Made by a program: the position numbers and the translations under genes. This document shows, one piece after another, positions 34,811 to 45,120 of a stretch of DNA of 64,000 nucleotides. The stretch's first letter is position 1; every line of letters starts with the position of its first letter. This DNA comes from Cryptomeria japonica. Lineage: Eukaryota; Streptophyta; Pinopsida; Cupressales; Cupressaceae. The notes beneath the pieces were generated by a model. It saw only the letters and a list, made by a program, of their open reading frames with translations, was not told the DNA's origin and did no database searches. The stretch spans positions 528,234,291 to 528,298,290 of the forward strand of contig NC_081409.1 of assembly GCF_030272615.1 (NCBI RefSeq). The letters run 5' to 3'.

Positions 34811-35870
34811 GTTGTTCCTTCTTTGGCATGCATTGATCCTGAGTCATTAAAACCTTCGACATCAAAACAAGGTGAGCTTAAAGGCAAATTTCAGGACAAG
34901 GGCATGGGGGAATACACTTTAAATCAGACCATGTACTTACAACAAGTCATGAGTTCACCAAAAGAATATGGAAGACCACATCCTAACAAGCAAGTATCCA
35001 TCATTATACTCAAATGGGACCCTACTACCTTTCAAAGATGGGGCGAACTGGAAGAGGAAGACTTATACAAAATGCTTTACAAAGACATTGAAGATGATAC
35101 ACAAGATCACATCAGTCTACCATGTGAGAAATATGGCAAAGGTTTCAAGATCCTACAAAAATTTGGGTATGATGGAAAAAGCCCTCTTGGGTTACGAAAG
35201 GAAGGCATCATTGAACCTTTACAACTTGAATTGACATTCAAAAAGGAATGCTTGAAGGGACTTGGTTTCCTGACTTCCAAGGTCCACACTCAAAGGACAG
35301 AAGAAACCTTACAAATCAAAGCTGCCAAGATTCAACAAGAGGATCGCTATTCCACAGATTCCAATGAATGGGAATGGGGTTCAGACAAATCCTCTTGTGA
35401 CTACGAGCTCACCTAGACATTCAGAGAGCCAGATGAACCCACAAAATAAGAGGAATTTTATAAAAGATTCAAGGTTGGTCAAGAAACAACCCATGAGGAT
35501 TCCACACAGTCCTTGTCTCAAGGTCCTAGGTTGATATCACATAGGATGAGAACACCTGTCCCAGAATGCGCTACTAGTGATGATAATTTGGATTCATTCG
35601 TGATCGAGACTGATGAGGAGAGTGCCATTGATGACCTCGATAATTACCTTGACATACCCGAATATAACTGCATCTTCACTCTTAGCCCCGCTAACTTTGA
35701 AGATATTAAAGGCCTTCCCCTTGTTCACCACCAACTCATTGACTAGGATCATGAAGGACCTGCACAGTTTGACACATTCCAAAATGATGAAGCTTTTATT
35801 GACTATCTTGGCATATGAGATGATCTTCCCCCTGGGGACCATAAAGCGGGATACACTATAGAACTCAATA
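34811..35870 (+). pseudogene. Element E protease-RT linker with G-patch-like domain
   Basis: In the same frame, between protease and RT. Residues encoded at 35135-35272 read GKGFKILQKFGYDG, SPLGLRKEGIIEPL and KGLGF, the glycine spacing of a G-patch, a short nucleic-acid or helicase-binding module known in some retroviral and plant gypsy polyproteins. The rest is acidic and unrecognised. Stops at 35414 (TAG), 35447 (TAA), 35744 (TAG) and 35816 (TGA) are in frame. Confidence 0.7.
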
Positions 35871-37027
35871 GCGTGGCATATTTTGGTGAGGGCGTTGGAC
35901 CTTCCAGTCGTAAAAATGTGAAAATAAGAACAAACCAAGGGTCTTATGGCAAAAACCACACTGTGGCGCTGTCTGACCCCAAAAAAGTAAAAAGAAAGGA
36001 CGTATTTGAGGGCGAAAACCTCTCTGAGGCACCCGAAGATGGAAGGCTCGACATTCTCCCAGCATTATATGAGGAAAAGTCATCCATGTTGGTAGAGGAG
36101 ACTATCAAAACAAACATTGGTACAGAAGAGGTTCCACACAACATATTCCTGGCTCAATCATTGACGGAGTCAGAGAGGTCAAAATTCATAAGTTTCTTCA
36201 AAGAACGACAAATCAACTTTGCATGGTCATACGCTGATATGCCTGGATTAGATCCGAATTTGGTAATGCATCATTTGATAGTTAAATCGAGGGCAAAACC
36301 AATGAAACAGAAATTAAGAAAGATGCATCCACAAGTTGCATTATTGGTCAAAGCAGAGCTTGAGAAATTATTGGACGTCGAATTCATACGCCCAATTGAT
36401 TATCCTGAATGGATCTCCAATTTAGTGCCTGTCAGTAAACCAGATCGCAACATCAGAATATGTACAGATTTCAGAGACATCAACAAAGCTTGTCCTAAGG
36501 ATGACTTCCCATTACCAAATATTGACTTGATTGTCGATCTCACAGCAGGTCATGAAATGTTATCATTGATGGATGGATTCTCTAGTTAAAATCAAATAAA
36601 GATTGCGTCTGAGGATCAACACAAAACATCATTTACTTGTCCTTGGAGAACCTTCTGCTAGAATGTCATGCCCTTCGGGCTAAAAAATGCAGGCACTACA
36701 TATCAAAGAGCCATGACTACTATCTTTCACGATCTCATGCACGTAACTGTGGAAGATTATGTCGATGACCTCTTGGGCAAATCAATAGATAGAAATACAC
36801 ATTTGGACATACTTTCAGTCCTCTTTGATCGGTTGGAAAAATACAAAGTAAGATTAAACCCCAAGAAATGTGTCTTTGGAGTAACCTCCAGGAAGCTCCT
36901 AGGATTCATTGTATCAAAAATAGGAATTGAAGTTGATCCAGCAAAAGTCAAGGCCATCTTGGAGATGCAACCACCAAGAAATATCAGTCAACTTCGGTCT
37001 TTGCAAGGGGGACTCCAGTCCATATGA
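35871..37027 (+). pseudogene. Element E reverse transcriptase
   Basis: Gypsy RT in the polyprotein frame. Visible are the fingers (LVPVSKPDRNIRICTDFRDI with the first catalytic Asp region at about 36470-36550, DDFPLPNID), the VMPFGLKNAGTTYQRAM block from 36662, and the catalytic YVDD at 36758-36769, intact. Stops at 36587 (TAA) and 36659 (TAG) fall where conserved aromatic residues are expected in related enzymes, and a TGA follows at 37025. Spacing of motifs is normal; only nonsense changes disable it. Confidence 0.93.
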
Positions 37028-37600
37028 AGATTCATAGCGCAACTTGCAGATAAGTGTAATCCTTTTCAACACTTGCTACATAAAAACATCAGATTCAAAT
37101 GGGATGATAACTATCAACAGGCTTTCCAGACACTCAAAGATTATCTTCTAAATGCGCCAGTTCTGATGCTACTAGTTCCAGATCAGCATCTGTTACTATA
37201 CATATCAGCTACTCCAACAACACTGGGGGCACTCTTAGCACAACAAATTGCTGAGGGAAAAGAAAAAGCAGTATACTATATTAGTCGCACATTGGTGGGA
37301 TATGAGCTACACTACACACCAATTGAGTGTGCATGTCTCGTCCTAGTCTTTGCTTCGTAGAAATTATGACATTACATGCTAACTCATAAGACTAAGTTGG
37401 TTGCAAGGATAGATCCATTGAAATACCTTCTCAATAAAGCAACGCTTACTGGGTGAATGGCCAAATGGGTAATGATCCTGAGTGAATTCGACATCGAGTA
37501 TGTGGACAGAAAAGCAATAAAAGGACAAGCCATTGTAGATCAATTAGCAGATGCCCCCATGATAGATGATGTTCCTCTAAGTTCAGAATTTCCAGATGAA
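37028..37600 (+). pseudogene. Element E first RNase H domain
   Basis: The usual gypsy RNase H after RT: FQTLKDYLLNAPVL, LLYISATPTTLGALLAQ, AVYYISRTLVGYELHYTPIE, and MILSEFDIEYVDRKAIKGQA. The position of the normal catalytic Asp reads YISAT, so this domain has lost a key acid, as in other elements with a second RNase H. Stops: 37358 TAG, 37367 TGA, 37454 TGA. Confidence 0.88.
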
Positions 37601-37987
37601 TCCATTTTAACAATGTCACATGTGAAGCCATGGCAACTGTACTTTGACGGCTCATACACACAGCATGGGGTAGGAGCTGGCATCCTCTTTATAACTCCTC
37701 AAGGGGATTCTATACCAAAATCATACCACTTATCATTTCCTTGCACTAATAATATAGTGGAATATGAGGCATTAACAACTGGATTACGGATTGCAGTTCA
37801 GTGGAAGATCCAGGAACTTCATGTTTTTGGGGACTCTCAACTTGTAATCCATCAAGCAACTGATGATTACCAAACAAAGGATGAAAAATTAATGCCTTAC
37901 AAACAAATGGTGGATGACCTGAAACAAAATTTCACAAAGATAGACTTTGAGTAGATACCAAGAGAGCAGAATCGAGCCGCAGATGCC
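37601..37987 (+). pseudogene. Element E second (archaeal-type) RNase H
   Basis: WQLYFDGSYTQHGVGAGI carries the first catalytic Asp (37646-37648), NNIVEYEAL the Glu, and VFGDSQLVIHQ the next Asp. This additional RNase H after the first is diagnostic of Tat-type gypsy elements and is thought to take over the catalytic role. A TAG at 37952 separates it from integrase; frame unchanged. Confidence 0.9.
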
Positions 37988-39379
37988 ATGGCTACAATTG
38001 CTTCACTGATCGATCTACCTCCGAATGAGACTTGCTATGAGTTCTTGGTGGATATCCTTTTGGTTCGTTCATATGAAATCAATCCTACTGAAATGATATG
38101 TGTTGTCGGTCCCAAGTCCCAATTATATGGTTCCATTTTCACATACCTTCATGACAATACCCTACCTCCTGATCTATCAAATAACCAATGTCACACTTTC
38201 ATTCGCCAATCCTCTCAATATGTCATTTTAGCTGATATCCTATACCGATGAGGTCTAGATGACACTCTTCTTAGATGTTTATAAAGTGATGAAGCTCAAA
38301 TTGCGTTATGTGAAGTACATGAAGGGATATGTGGTCCACATGCTAGTGGTCCTACCTTAGCCAAGAAACTCATCAGGACTGGATATTACTGGCCCAATAT
38401 GGAAAAAGACTCATATTAGTTTGTCAAGAAATGTAAGCAATGTCAAATTCATGGAGACCTCATCCATGCGCCAGCACAAGAACTTCAACCAATTGCGTCT
38501 CCTTGGCCCTTTTGTCAGTGGGGACTCGATCTCATAGGCAAGATTCACCCTCCTTCTTCCAATGGTCATAAATTCATTATCACTGCCATAGAGTATTTCA
38601 CAAAATGGATTGAAGTCATGCCTCTCACACAAGTCACTAAAAAACAGATTGCTACGTTCATCCTCAACTACATCATTTGCCGATACGGTATTCCTATTTC
38701 CATTATCACTGATAATGGGCGTCCCTTCAAAAATCAGGATGTTCGTGAACTTTGTGACTGCTTCCATATTTCCCTTCGTTTCTCCATGCCATATTACCTC
38801 CAAGGTAACGGTCAAGCTGAGGTGTCTAATAAGACAATCCTTAAAATCCTAAAAAAGATAGTCGATGACGCTGGCCATAATTGGCATATCCAACTTAATC
38901 CTGCACTTTGGGCATACCGCACAAGTGTCCACACACCTATAGGAGCTACACCCTATTCACTTGTCTATGGCACTGAAGCCATCTTGCCTATTGAGGTCAA
39001 GCTACCCTCTTTACAAGTCTCTTTGCAAAACATTATCAGTGATGAAGACTATAGGGTCTCTCGCTTACAAGAACTTGAACTATTGGATGAACGAAGACAA
39101 ACTGCTTTTAATCACCTCAAGGCTTATCAACAATGAATGAGTCACAGCTACAATCACAGAGTCAAGCCTCGCATATTTGAGGTAGGTGATTTGGTTCTTA
39201 GAGAAAATCCCAAAAATCAGCAAGACAGAGAGAAGAAGGGCAAGTTCGAACCAAACTGGCTTGGTCCTTACATCATTACAACAGCATATGGATCTGGGGC
39301 GTATCAACTCTCAACTATAGAAGGTGAACCTTTGTAGGATCCTATCAACAGCATGCACCTTCACAAGTTTTACACATAG
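37988..39379 (+). pseudogene. Element E integrase
   Basis: Complete in layout. The HHCC zinc region is CEVHEGICGPHASG followed by CKQCQIH (38310-38452). The DDE core has Asp at 38528-38530 (GLDLIGK), Asp at 38711 (ITDNGRPF) and Glu at 38819 (GQAEVSNK) with D-x35-E spacing. A C-terminal GPYIITTAYGSGAYQLS region precedes the end. Stops in frame: 38249 TGA, 38282 TAA, 38417 TAG, 39134 TGA, 39335 TAG. The natural end is probably at 39335 or 39377. No chromodomain. Confidence 0.92.
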
Positions 39380-41078
39380 CTCTTCAGAGTATCCTAATTT
39401 CAAAAAAAATAAAAATAAAATTATAAAACAAAAAAAAATCGTTACTTGGTGAAAACCTAGCAAACAGGCGCCTTGTGACACAAAAAACATTGAAAAAATT
39501 GAAAAAAGTAAAGAGAAATAAATCCGTCCAATGGTGAAAACCACTTCGGTGGCACCCTAGGCAAGTCCCATGGTGAAAAATGGGTCACTAGTGCCATGCA
39601 TAGAGACATTGCTCCTCCCTCCTTCAGGATTCACCTTCATCCTTCACTTTGCACACACTCACAACCTATTCGTTCATAATAAACTTACCCATTCCCATTA
39701 TGGCTTGTTATTGATCTACCCAAGATTGGTTCGCCATTCATAATAAACCTTCCTTTTCACTCCCTTTCCATCCATAATAAATCAAATCCTATCTGTGGCT
39801 AAGGAAAATCCTACGTCTAGTGATGGGTGTGGAACTGAGAACATCACATGTTTCAAGGAGTACAGTTTCTTCCAGTTTCCTTCAGTCTATCCGCGCACAA
39901 TCTGCAATAAAGCAACATTTTGCATCGCTAAGCCATAATAAAGTTCAGTCTTCTCCGCAATAAAGTATCGGTTTCATGGATTCAGTTAGTTTCAAATGAG
40001 ACACAACAGCAACAATGGGCTTCAACAAATCAAATCTTTCAACAGACTTAGACAACATATGGTTCAATGCTATCTATCCTTTCTGTGAAAGTAAACATTG
40101 TGACCACAATCAAATATGACTTATACAAGTGACAAGAGACACTAAATTTGAGGACTACAATGGATGTTGGTGTCGAGTCTTGGTTTTCTTTTGATTTTTT
40201 GGTGACATGTCTTTTAGCTTTTCCAAGATGTCTCTGACTAGAGATTCTATCTCTAGGATGTCTTTGACTAGAAAGGCGAGGATGGGGTATCGTCACATAT
40301 TTTTCTTTTGCTGTTTGTGGATTGTCTCTTAGTAATGCTATGACTTGTCCAAGGATATGAGGACACTGTGAGTCTAGTGTGAACTGGGGCATTCCTTGTT
40401 TGTGACTGTCTTATCTCCATGCAAATAGGTACAATGAATTTCTGGGTCGAACATATGCCTCGATTGTCATAACCTACTTTCCATAATAAAGCTCAATGAT
40501 GATAATGCACAAGAAGCTCTTTCACTTTCATATCTTCTGTCTTTCATCCCCCTTTCTTGATTGACTTCCATCATCTTCTTGAGTCCACGTAGCCTGCTAC
40601 CACATGACTGAGTATAATGACACACCAAAAACATTTGCATTTCATGTAGTTGCACCTGCATTACCGCATATAAGCATTTCATACAAACATATAGATATCA
40701 CAACTGCATCACATCCTGCACACAACACCTATTAGCACAATTTACATTTGCATTATCATATTCATCTGCATTCCATACATTCATAATTGCATTTGCATAA
40801 CATATAAAAATATAAAAGAACAAAAATATTGCATTTCATTATGTACATATTTGCATCCATATCATAAGTATCACATAAAACATACATCATAGAAATACAT
40901 AGAAGCATCACATAGGTACACATGCATATAGTTGCCACAAAGAAGAATCATCTCATATATATAAATCAAAAGTGTCATGATACAATGATGTCAAAATCAT
41001 ATGGCTACAATCACCCATAGGTGTTAACATCATCATACAAAAATGGTACAATACTGATACATAGGAAGCCCTCTACAG
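39380..41078. other. Spacer between pol and antisense gene
   Basis: No gene. About seven AATAAA-containing words (CATAATAAA at 39680, 39740, 39774, 39936, 40484 and GCAATAAAG at 39906, 39960) lie downstream of the pol stop and may act as polyadenylation signals for the sense transcript. From 40640 to 40980 the word GCAT recurs in AT-rich context. Short ORFs at 40048-40392 and 40467-40682 have no recognisable domain. Confidence 0.5.
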
Positions 41079-43019
41079 CTAGGATGAACTCCCTCCCTCA
41101 GAGCCGCCTGGCCTCAATGGAATCTAAGCCCCCGAAGGACCCACCCCAGGATCATCCCTCCTATCCCCTCTATCTGGTGGTGGTGGAGGACCCATAACCC
41201 CACCACTAGACGCCTGTCTCCTCTGGCTCCCTCCCGTAGCTATCGCTGTCTGCGATGGTCTATGGAAGCTCCTCGCCCACTGATAAGTTGACATTGCACC
41301 ATAATAGAGATCCCGCTAGTAAGCGATCTCCTCCCCTACCCGTAGGACATAGGCGTATCCAACCCCTATGTCCTCTATCGCCTGCCTCCCAGCCCTCAAT
41401 GCTGTCTCAGCCTCTGTGAAGCGTTGAATGGCCTAGTCCCGCTCTTGCTTAGTATCTCTGAGCCGACTCCTGAGTCTATCCCTCTCCCTCTCTAGGTCGT
41501 GGATCTCATCTGCTTGTCCCTGGCAGATCTCCCTCAGCTCAGTCAACTCATCCTCCTCCACCTCAGCCCTCTGTGGCTCTGCCTATGGCTCCCCCTGTAC
41601 AGGTGCCTGCCCCTATGCCTGTGCCTATACTGGTGGCTGTACCTGTACCTATCCCTATACCTGTCCCTATCCCTGCACCTATCTGGGACCCTGTGCTACT
41701 GGCACCTGTAGCGGCAATCCACCACAACCCCTCACCACCCGAGCCTGTCTGTCCTCTCCACCCTCCCTCCACGGCGCCACCCTCCTCTCTCCAACTGCCC
41801 CCCTCCTCCTCCGTCAGCCTCTACCCCCATCATCTCCATCATCATCACCATCCCCACCCCCACCACCATTTCCATCTAGTAGCTCTCCTAGATCTGTCAG
41901 GCGTGGGAATGGATGCTCGACCCAATATGTTGTGTACTCTGCATCCATGATGGCATCCTTGATCTCTAGCCATATGTCCCAAGGTAGGGGCATCATCTTC
42001 ACTAGCTATGTAATAGCCTGATCATATGATAGTAGTGGCCCAAATTGTGCCTGATCCCTGATAGTCTGTGCATACATGCCTGAACCCCATGGCATCCGTT
42101 GGATCCTACCAAACTGCTTGCCCACCCTGTCAACTAGCTGCCTCTCCAGTACATAGGGCATTCACCCAATCAGATACCTACTCCGGAAGGTGTAAGGTAG
42201 CTCTACTGCATCATCCTCTCACTACTCGCATCCTAGGTACGACCTCCATATAACCATATCAGTATCATCTATAACCCGCTGCCAGTGCTCCAACCTGCCA
42301 ATCCATGGCTGCGAGGTGATCATGTCATACAAATGCACGAAACTGCGTTTGTGACCTCTGCCCCTGAAATGTATCGGTCATGTCACTAGTAGATGCTCAT
42401 AGGCCCACACCTGTAACAATGTGACCCCGCAGCACAATCCCACTGACCCATGGTACACAAACTGATGTAGCTCGTAATATAGGTGCACCAGCACGCATGG
42501 TCCCCAGGCATATCTGGTGTGTTGTGTCACTAGTGTCTCCAATGTGCTCCCCTAGCCCACAGCCAACCCTCGTGTCACTCTATCTGGACACAAGAACCCA
42601 CTGATCGCTCCTCCTACCACTGCCGGTAGTGCCAATCATGTCTGTGTCATGGTATCCCATGCCACATGCCCTGCCCTCATCTCTAGTCCGGGGTCTTGGA
42701 ACACTCATCTCAGGGCCTCCCTATCTCCATCTCAATCATAGGGAATCAACTCCCCATCGATTGATATCCTCAGAATCTGGTATACATCCTCTAGGGTGAC
42801 TGTCATCTCACCCATCGGCAAATGAAAGGTGCAAGTCTCGAAGTACCACCTCTCTGCCAGTGTAGTCAGCAATCCCATGTTCGCCCGAAACTTAGGCACA
42901 TATAGAATATGTCTCAGACCCATAGCCTCAATAGCAGCTTTGTCCGCAAAGGTCAGCTCAGGTTGCAACCTCTGAGTCGATGAGAATCTCTCCCGTGACT
43001 CCAACATAGGCAAATACTC
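41079..43019 (-). pseudogene. Antisense plant mobile domain gene, exon 2
   Basis: Opposite strand to gag-pol. One frame of 647 codons from the splice acceptor at 43019 to a TAG at 41079. The N-terminal part is a plant mobile domain (PMD, aminotransferase-like): TFHLPMGEMTVTLEDVYQIL, then YYELHQFVYHGSVGL and LLQVWAYEHLL further on. A Gly/Asp-rich stretch (41815-41880), a Gln-rich linker coded by hexanucleotide repeats (41580-41700) and a coiled coil (LTELREICQGQADEIHDLER, 41440-41552) follow. About 15 in-frame stops, many of them TAG in positions where the repeat expects CAG; no frameshift found. PMD proteins (MAIN/MAIL type) act in nuclear silencing, and PMD genes are known to be carried by plant transposons. 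Confidence 0.85.
41580..41700 (-). repeat. Hexanucleotide minisatellite coding Gln-rich linker
   Basis: Repeats of a 6-bp unit (CTGTRCCTATRC on the plus strand). In the antisense gene frame this codes alternating Gln and Val/Gly/Ala. Seven or so of the Gln codons are now TAG. The plus-strand ORF at 41573-41950 and the minus ORF at 41563-41772 are other-frame readings of this repeat. Confidence 0.75.
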
Positions 43020-43062
43020 CTGCAGTCAAGCAAATCAATCATATTAGTCATAGTGGCATTCA

Positions 43063-43320
43063 CTGTTCATCACAAAATGCTACTTTTTTATCTAAGTGCA
43101 TATGGTACTCTATCCTAGTGATAGAAGTGTTGCTTCTATCCTAATGGTACTCCCTGTTCATCACAAAGTACTATGTGTTTGGCACTCCCTGTTCATCACA
43201 AAGTGCTACTCACATTTGCACTCACTGTTCATCACAAAGTGCTGCTTATATTTTAGTACTCCTTGTTCATCATAAAGTACTATATCCTGGTACTCACTCT
43301 TCATCACAAAGTTCCTTGAT
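43063..43320 (-). repeat. Tandem array with TTCATCACAAAGTGCTAC core
   Basis: Six copies of (G/C)ACTCCCTGTTCATCACAAA followed by GTRCTAY, spaced about 30-60 bp, with two looser copies (CGTATGTTCATCACA) at 43381 and 43490. It lies within the antisense intron. The only ORF (43321-43548 minus) has no domain. Confidence 0.8.
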
Positions 43321-43544
43321 TTATCTTATCCTAGGGCCTTTGCTTGAGTGAATCCTCTTGAGTAGTTTCCTAATTGGCAACGTATGTTCCATCACAGAAT
43401 TGTCAATCCTAGCCCTATTTGCAATCCTAGTCTTCCTTAGAGGACCTGCTTGAGTGTATCCTCTTAGCATCTTATCCAATCGAGAACGTATGTTCATCAC
43501 AAAACTGTTGATTTGACTTAGAAGACACAAATTCACATTTTTGG

Positions 43545-43815
43545 ACACAAACGCGCTTTCATGACATAAACGCGCTTAGAGACTGCATAAACGTGCTTGT
43601 TTTACACAGACGCGCCTGAAGCACACAGACGTGCCTATACTCTGCATAGACACGCCTGGATGACACAAACGTGCCTACCTAGCACAGACGCACCTGCATA
43701 GTGCAGATGCGGTTGCATTCTGCACAGACGCGTTTTCCAGCATAGACGCGCCTGGCACAAACACAAATGCGCCTAGTGAGCATAGACGTGCCTGGCACCA
43801 ACGCAGACATGCCTG
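43545..43815 (-). repeat. GCGTCTGTG array, antisense cluster
   Basis: About 14 copies of CACAGACGCGCCTG-like words on the plus strand, that is GGCGCGTCTGTG on the minus strand, spaced about 18-22 bp. It is the same degenerate word as in the gag leader, here oriented with the antisense gene. Confidence 0.8.
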
Positions 43816-43929
43816 GATGTTTTTGACATTTTTTGGACCCTAACCTAGAGCGCATTTATTACCCTATCTAGCATGCATTAATGACAACAATAAATGCAAC
43901 AAAGTACAAGGAGGTTTGACAGTACTTAC

Positions 43930-43998
43930 CGGCTCTCCTGCATCTGCTGGCCTCTGGAATCGGTGAATGCGATCGAATCTATGAACAAAAGCCATCAT
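43930..43998 (-). pseudogene. Antisense PMD gene, exon 1
   Basis: ATG at 43998 opens 23 codons (MMAFVHRFDRIHRF and on to AGEP) that end exactly at a GTAAGT donor. In phase with exon 2 (EYLPMLESRERF). No stop within the exon. Confidence 0.7.
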
Positions 43999-44085
43999 TG
44001 CTAACTGTTGTTGCTCTATTTTTCTCTACACTCTACTCTTGTGGATGTGTGGATGACAATGAGGATGTATTTTCCCTCATGATCT

Positions 44086-44093
44086 ATCTTATA
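44086..44093 (-). promoter_or_regulatory. Candidate TATA box for antisense gene
   Basis: Minus strand TATAAGAT about 90 bp upstream of the exon 1 ATG, in the space between the gene and the 3' LTR. Position is suitable; no other promoter evidence. Confidence 0.35.
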
Positions 44094-44331
44094 GACTACC
44101 CTAGCCCTAGCCCTCATCTCCCGAGTCAGTCTTCATTATCCCGTGACTCTGTCACTTTATCCGGTCAGTCCATTCTATCCCATATTTCTTATCGAGAGAT
44201 TGTCTGCGATCTTTTTAGACATTTTTTTTTTCATCCAATCTCTTGAGGGGGCATATCATTCCCATCCTGGGGCAACTTTGTATCAGTTCATCTTATCTTC
44301 TTTGAAACAACGCGACAAGCCGCATTGTCTC

Positions 44332-44345
44332 AAAGAGGGGCAAAA
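44332..44345 (+). promoter_or_regulatory. Polypurine tract of element E
   Basis: AAAGAGGGGCAAAA directly before TGTAGACACC of the 3' LTR. Confidence 0.92.
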
Positions 44346-45120
44346 TGTAGACACCCAAAATTGTCCAGTCTAATTAAATAAATATCTTATTTATTTAATT
44401 ATCTAAGCTTAATTCTTCTATTAATTAAATAAATCTTTATTTATTTAATTAATTCATTTATCCTCTTCTAGCCTTATTTCTCATTTAAATAAATACATTT
44501 ATTTATTTAAATTATCCTTTTCCTAAATTAAATAAATATCTTATTTATTTAATTGATCCCACTTCTTCTATTAATTAAATGAATCTTTATTTATTTAATT
44601 AATTCATTAGCCTTTTCTACCCATGACACATGTCATTTATCTCTTAATTCATACACTACCTACCCTTTCATTATTTTATTATTTTCTCTACCTACCCTCT
44701 AATCATAGCCAACCTCCTTTTACACCTCTCAATCTTATCCCTCCATTTCTTATGGTGTCTTCTATATAAGGAGATGCTTCCTTCATTATCAAACCCTAAT
44801 GACCTGACTATTTGATCAATTGACTACTTGGCATATGCAATCCTACTTGCAACCACATTCCGTTCTTTGTTGAGCTCTTGTGCACATAAAATCTGAGAGC
44901 AAATATATCAAGCAAGATCAATGGAGATAGGAAGAATGGAGATCCAAACCCTATTGGACATGTGATGGTATAATCTTTGTGATTTCATTTGATTTGCATT
45001 GTCTTAGGTAATCTACATATGTTATGGTGGATCTTTGTTGTTGTTAGGCTAGGGTTTTGTGGTTGAATTCATTTAGCCATTCAATATCATTATTATTGTT
45101 ATCCATTTTCACCATATACA
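44346..45120 (+). repeat. Element E 3' LTR (775 bp)
   Basis: Same ends as 28850-29616. About 10 substitutions and one 8-bp indel separate the pair; at least three of the substitutions are CG to CA changes. TATA box at 44763-44771. The right copy of target duplication AGTTT follows at 45121. Confidence 0.95.

Larger units (their letters stand above)
43020..43929 (-). other. Intron of antisense PMD gene
   Basis: On the minus strand the donor is GAGCCG/GTAAGTACTG (43930/43929) and the acceptor is TTGACTGCAG/GAGTAT (43020/43019). Both match plant consensus. Joining them is phase 0 and keeps the frame, while the unspliced sequence has a TGA three codons before exon 2. The 910-bp intron is made mostly of two repeat arrays (43063-43320 and 43545-43815). 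Confidence 0.7.
28850..45120 (+). mobile_element. Element E, Tat-type Ty3/gypsy retrotransposon (16.3 kb)
   Basis: It is flanked by the AGTTT duplication. LTRs are 28850-29616 and 44346-45120, about 1.3% diverged by eye (roughly 10 substitutions) plus an 8-bp indel. The interior holds a 2.2-kb leader, a gag-pol frame (31847-39337), a 1.7-kb spacer and an antisense spliced gene (41079-43998). A second, archaeal-type RNase H after the first places it in the Tat clade. It is young by LTR identity yet full of stop codons. It is inserted in the 3' LTR of A. Confidence 0.95.

Noticed and set aside
41563-41950. Repetitive ORFs on both strands over the hexanucleotide repeat (Gly/Thr-rich, Pro/Val-rich)
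   Set aside because: A 6-bp repeat keeps all frames open; the frame that joins the PMD and coiled coil is a different one with CAG-type codons.
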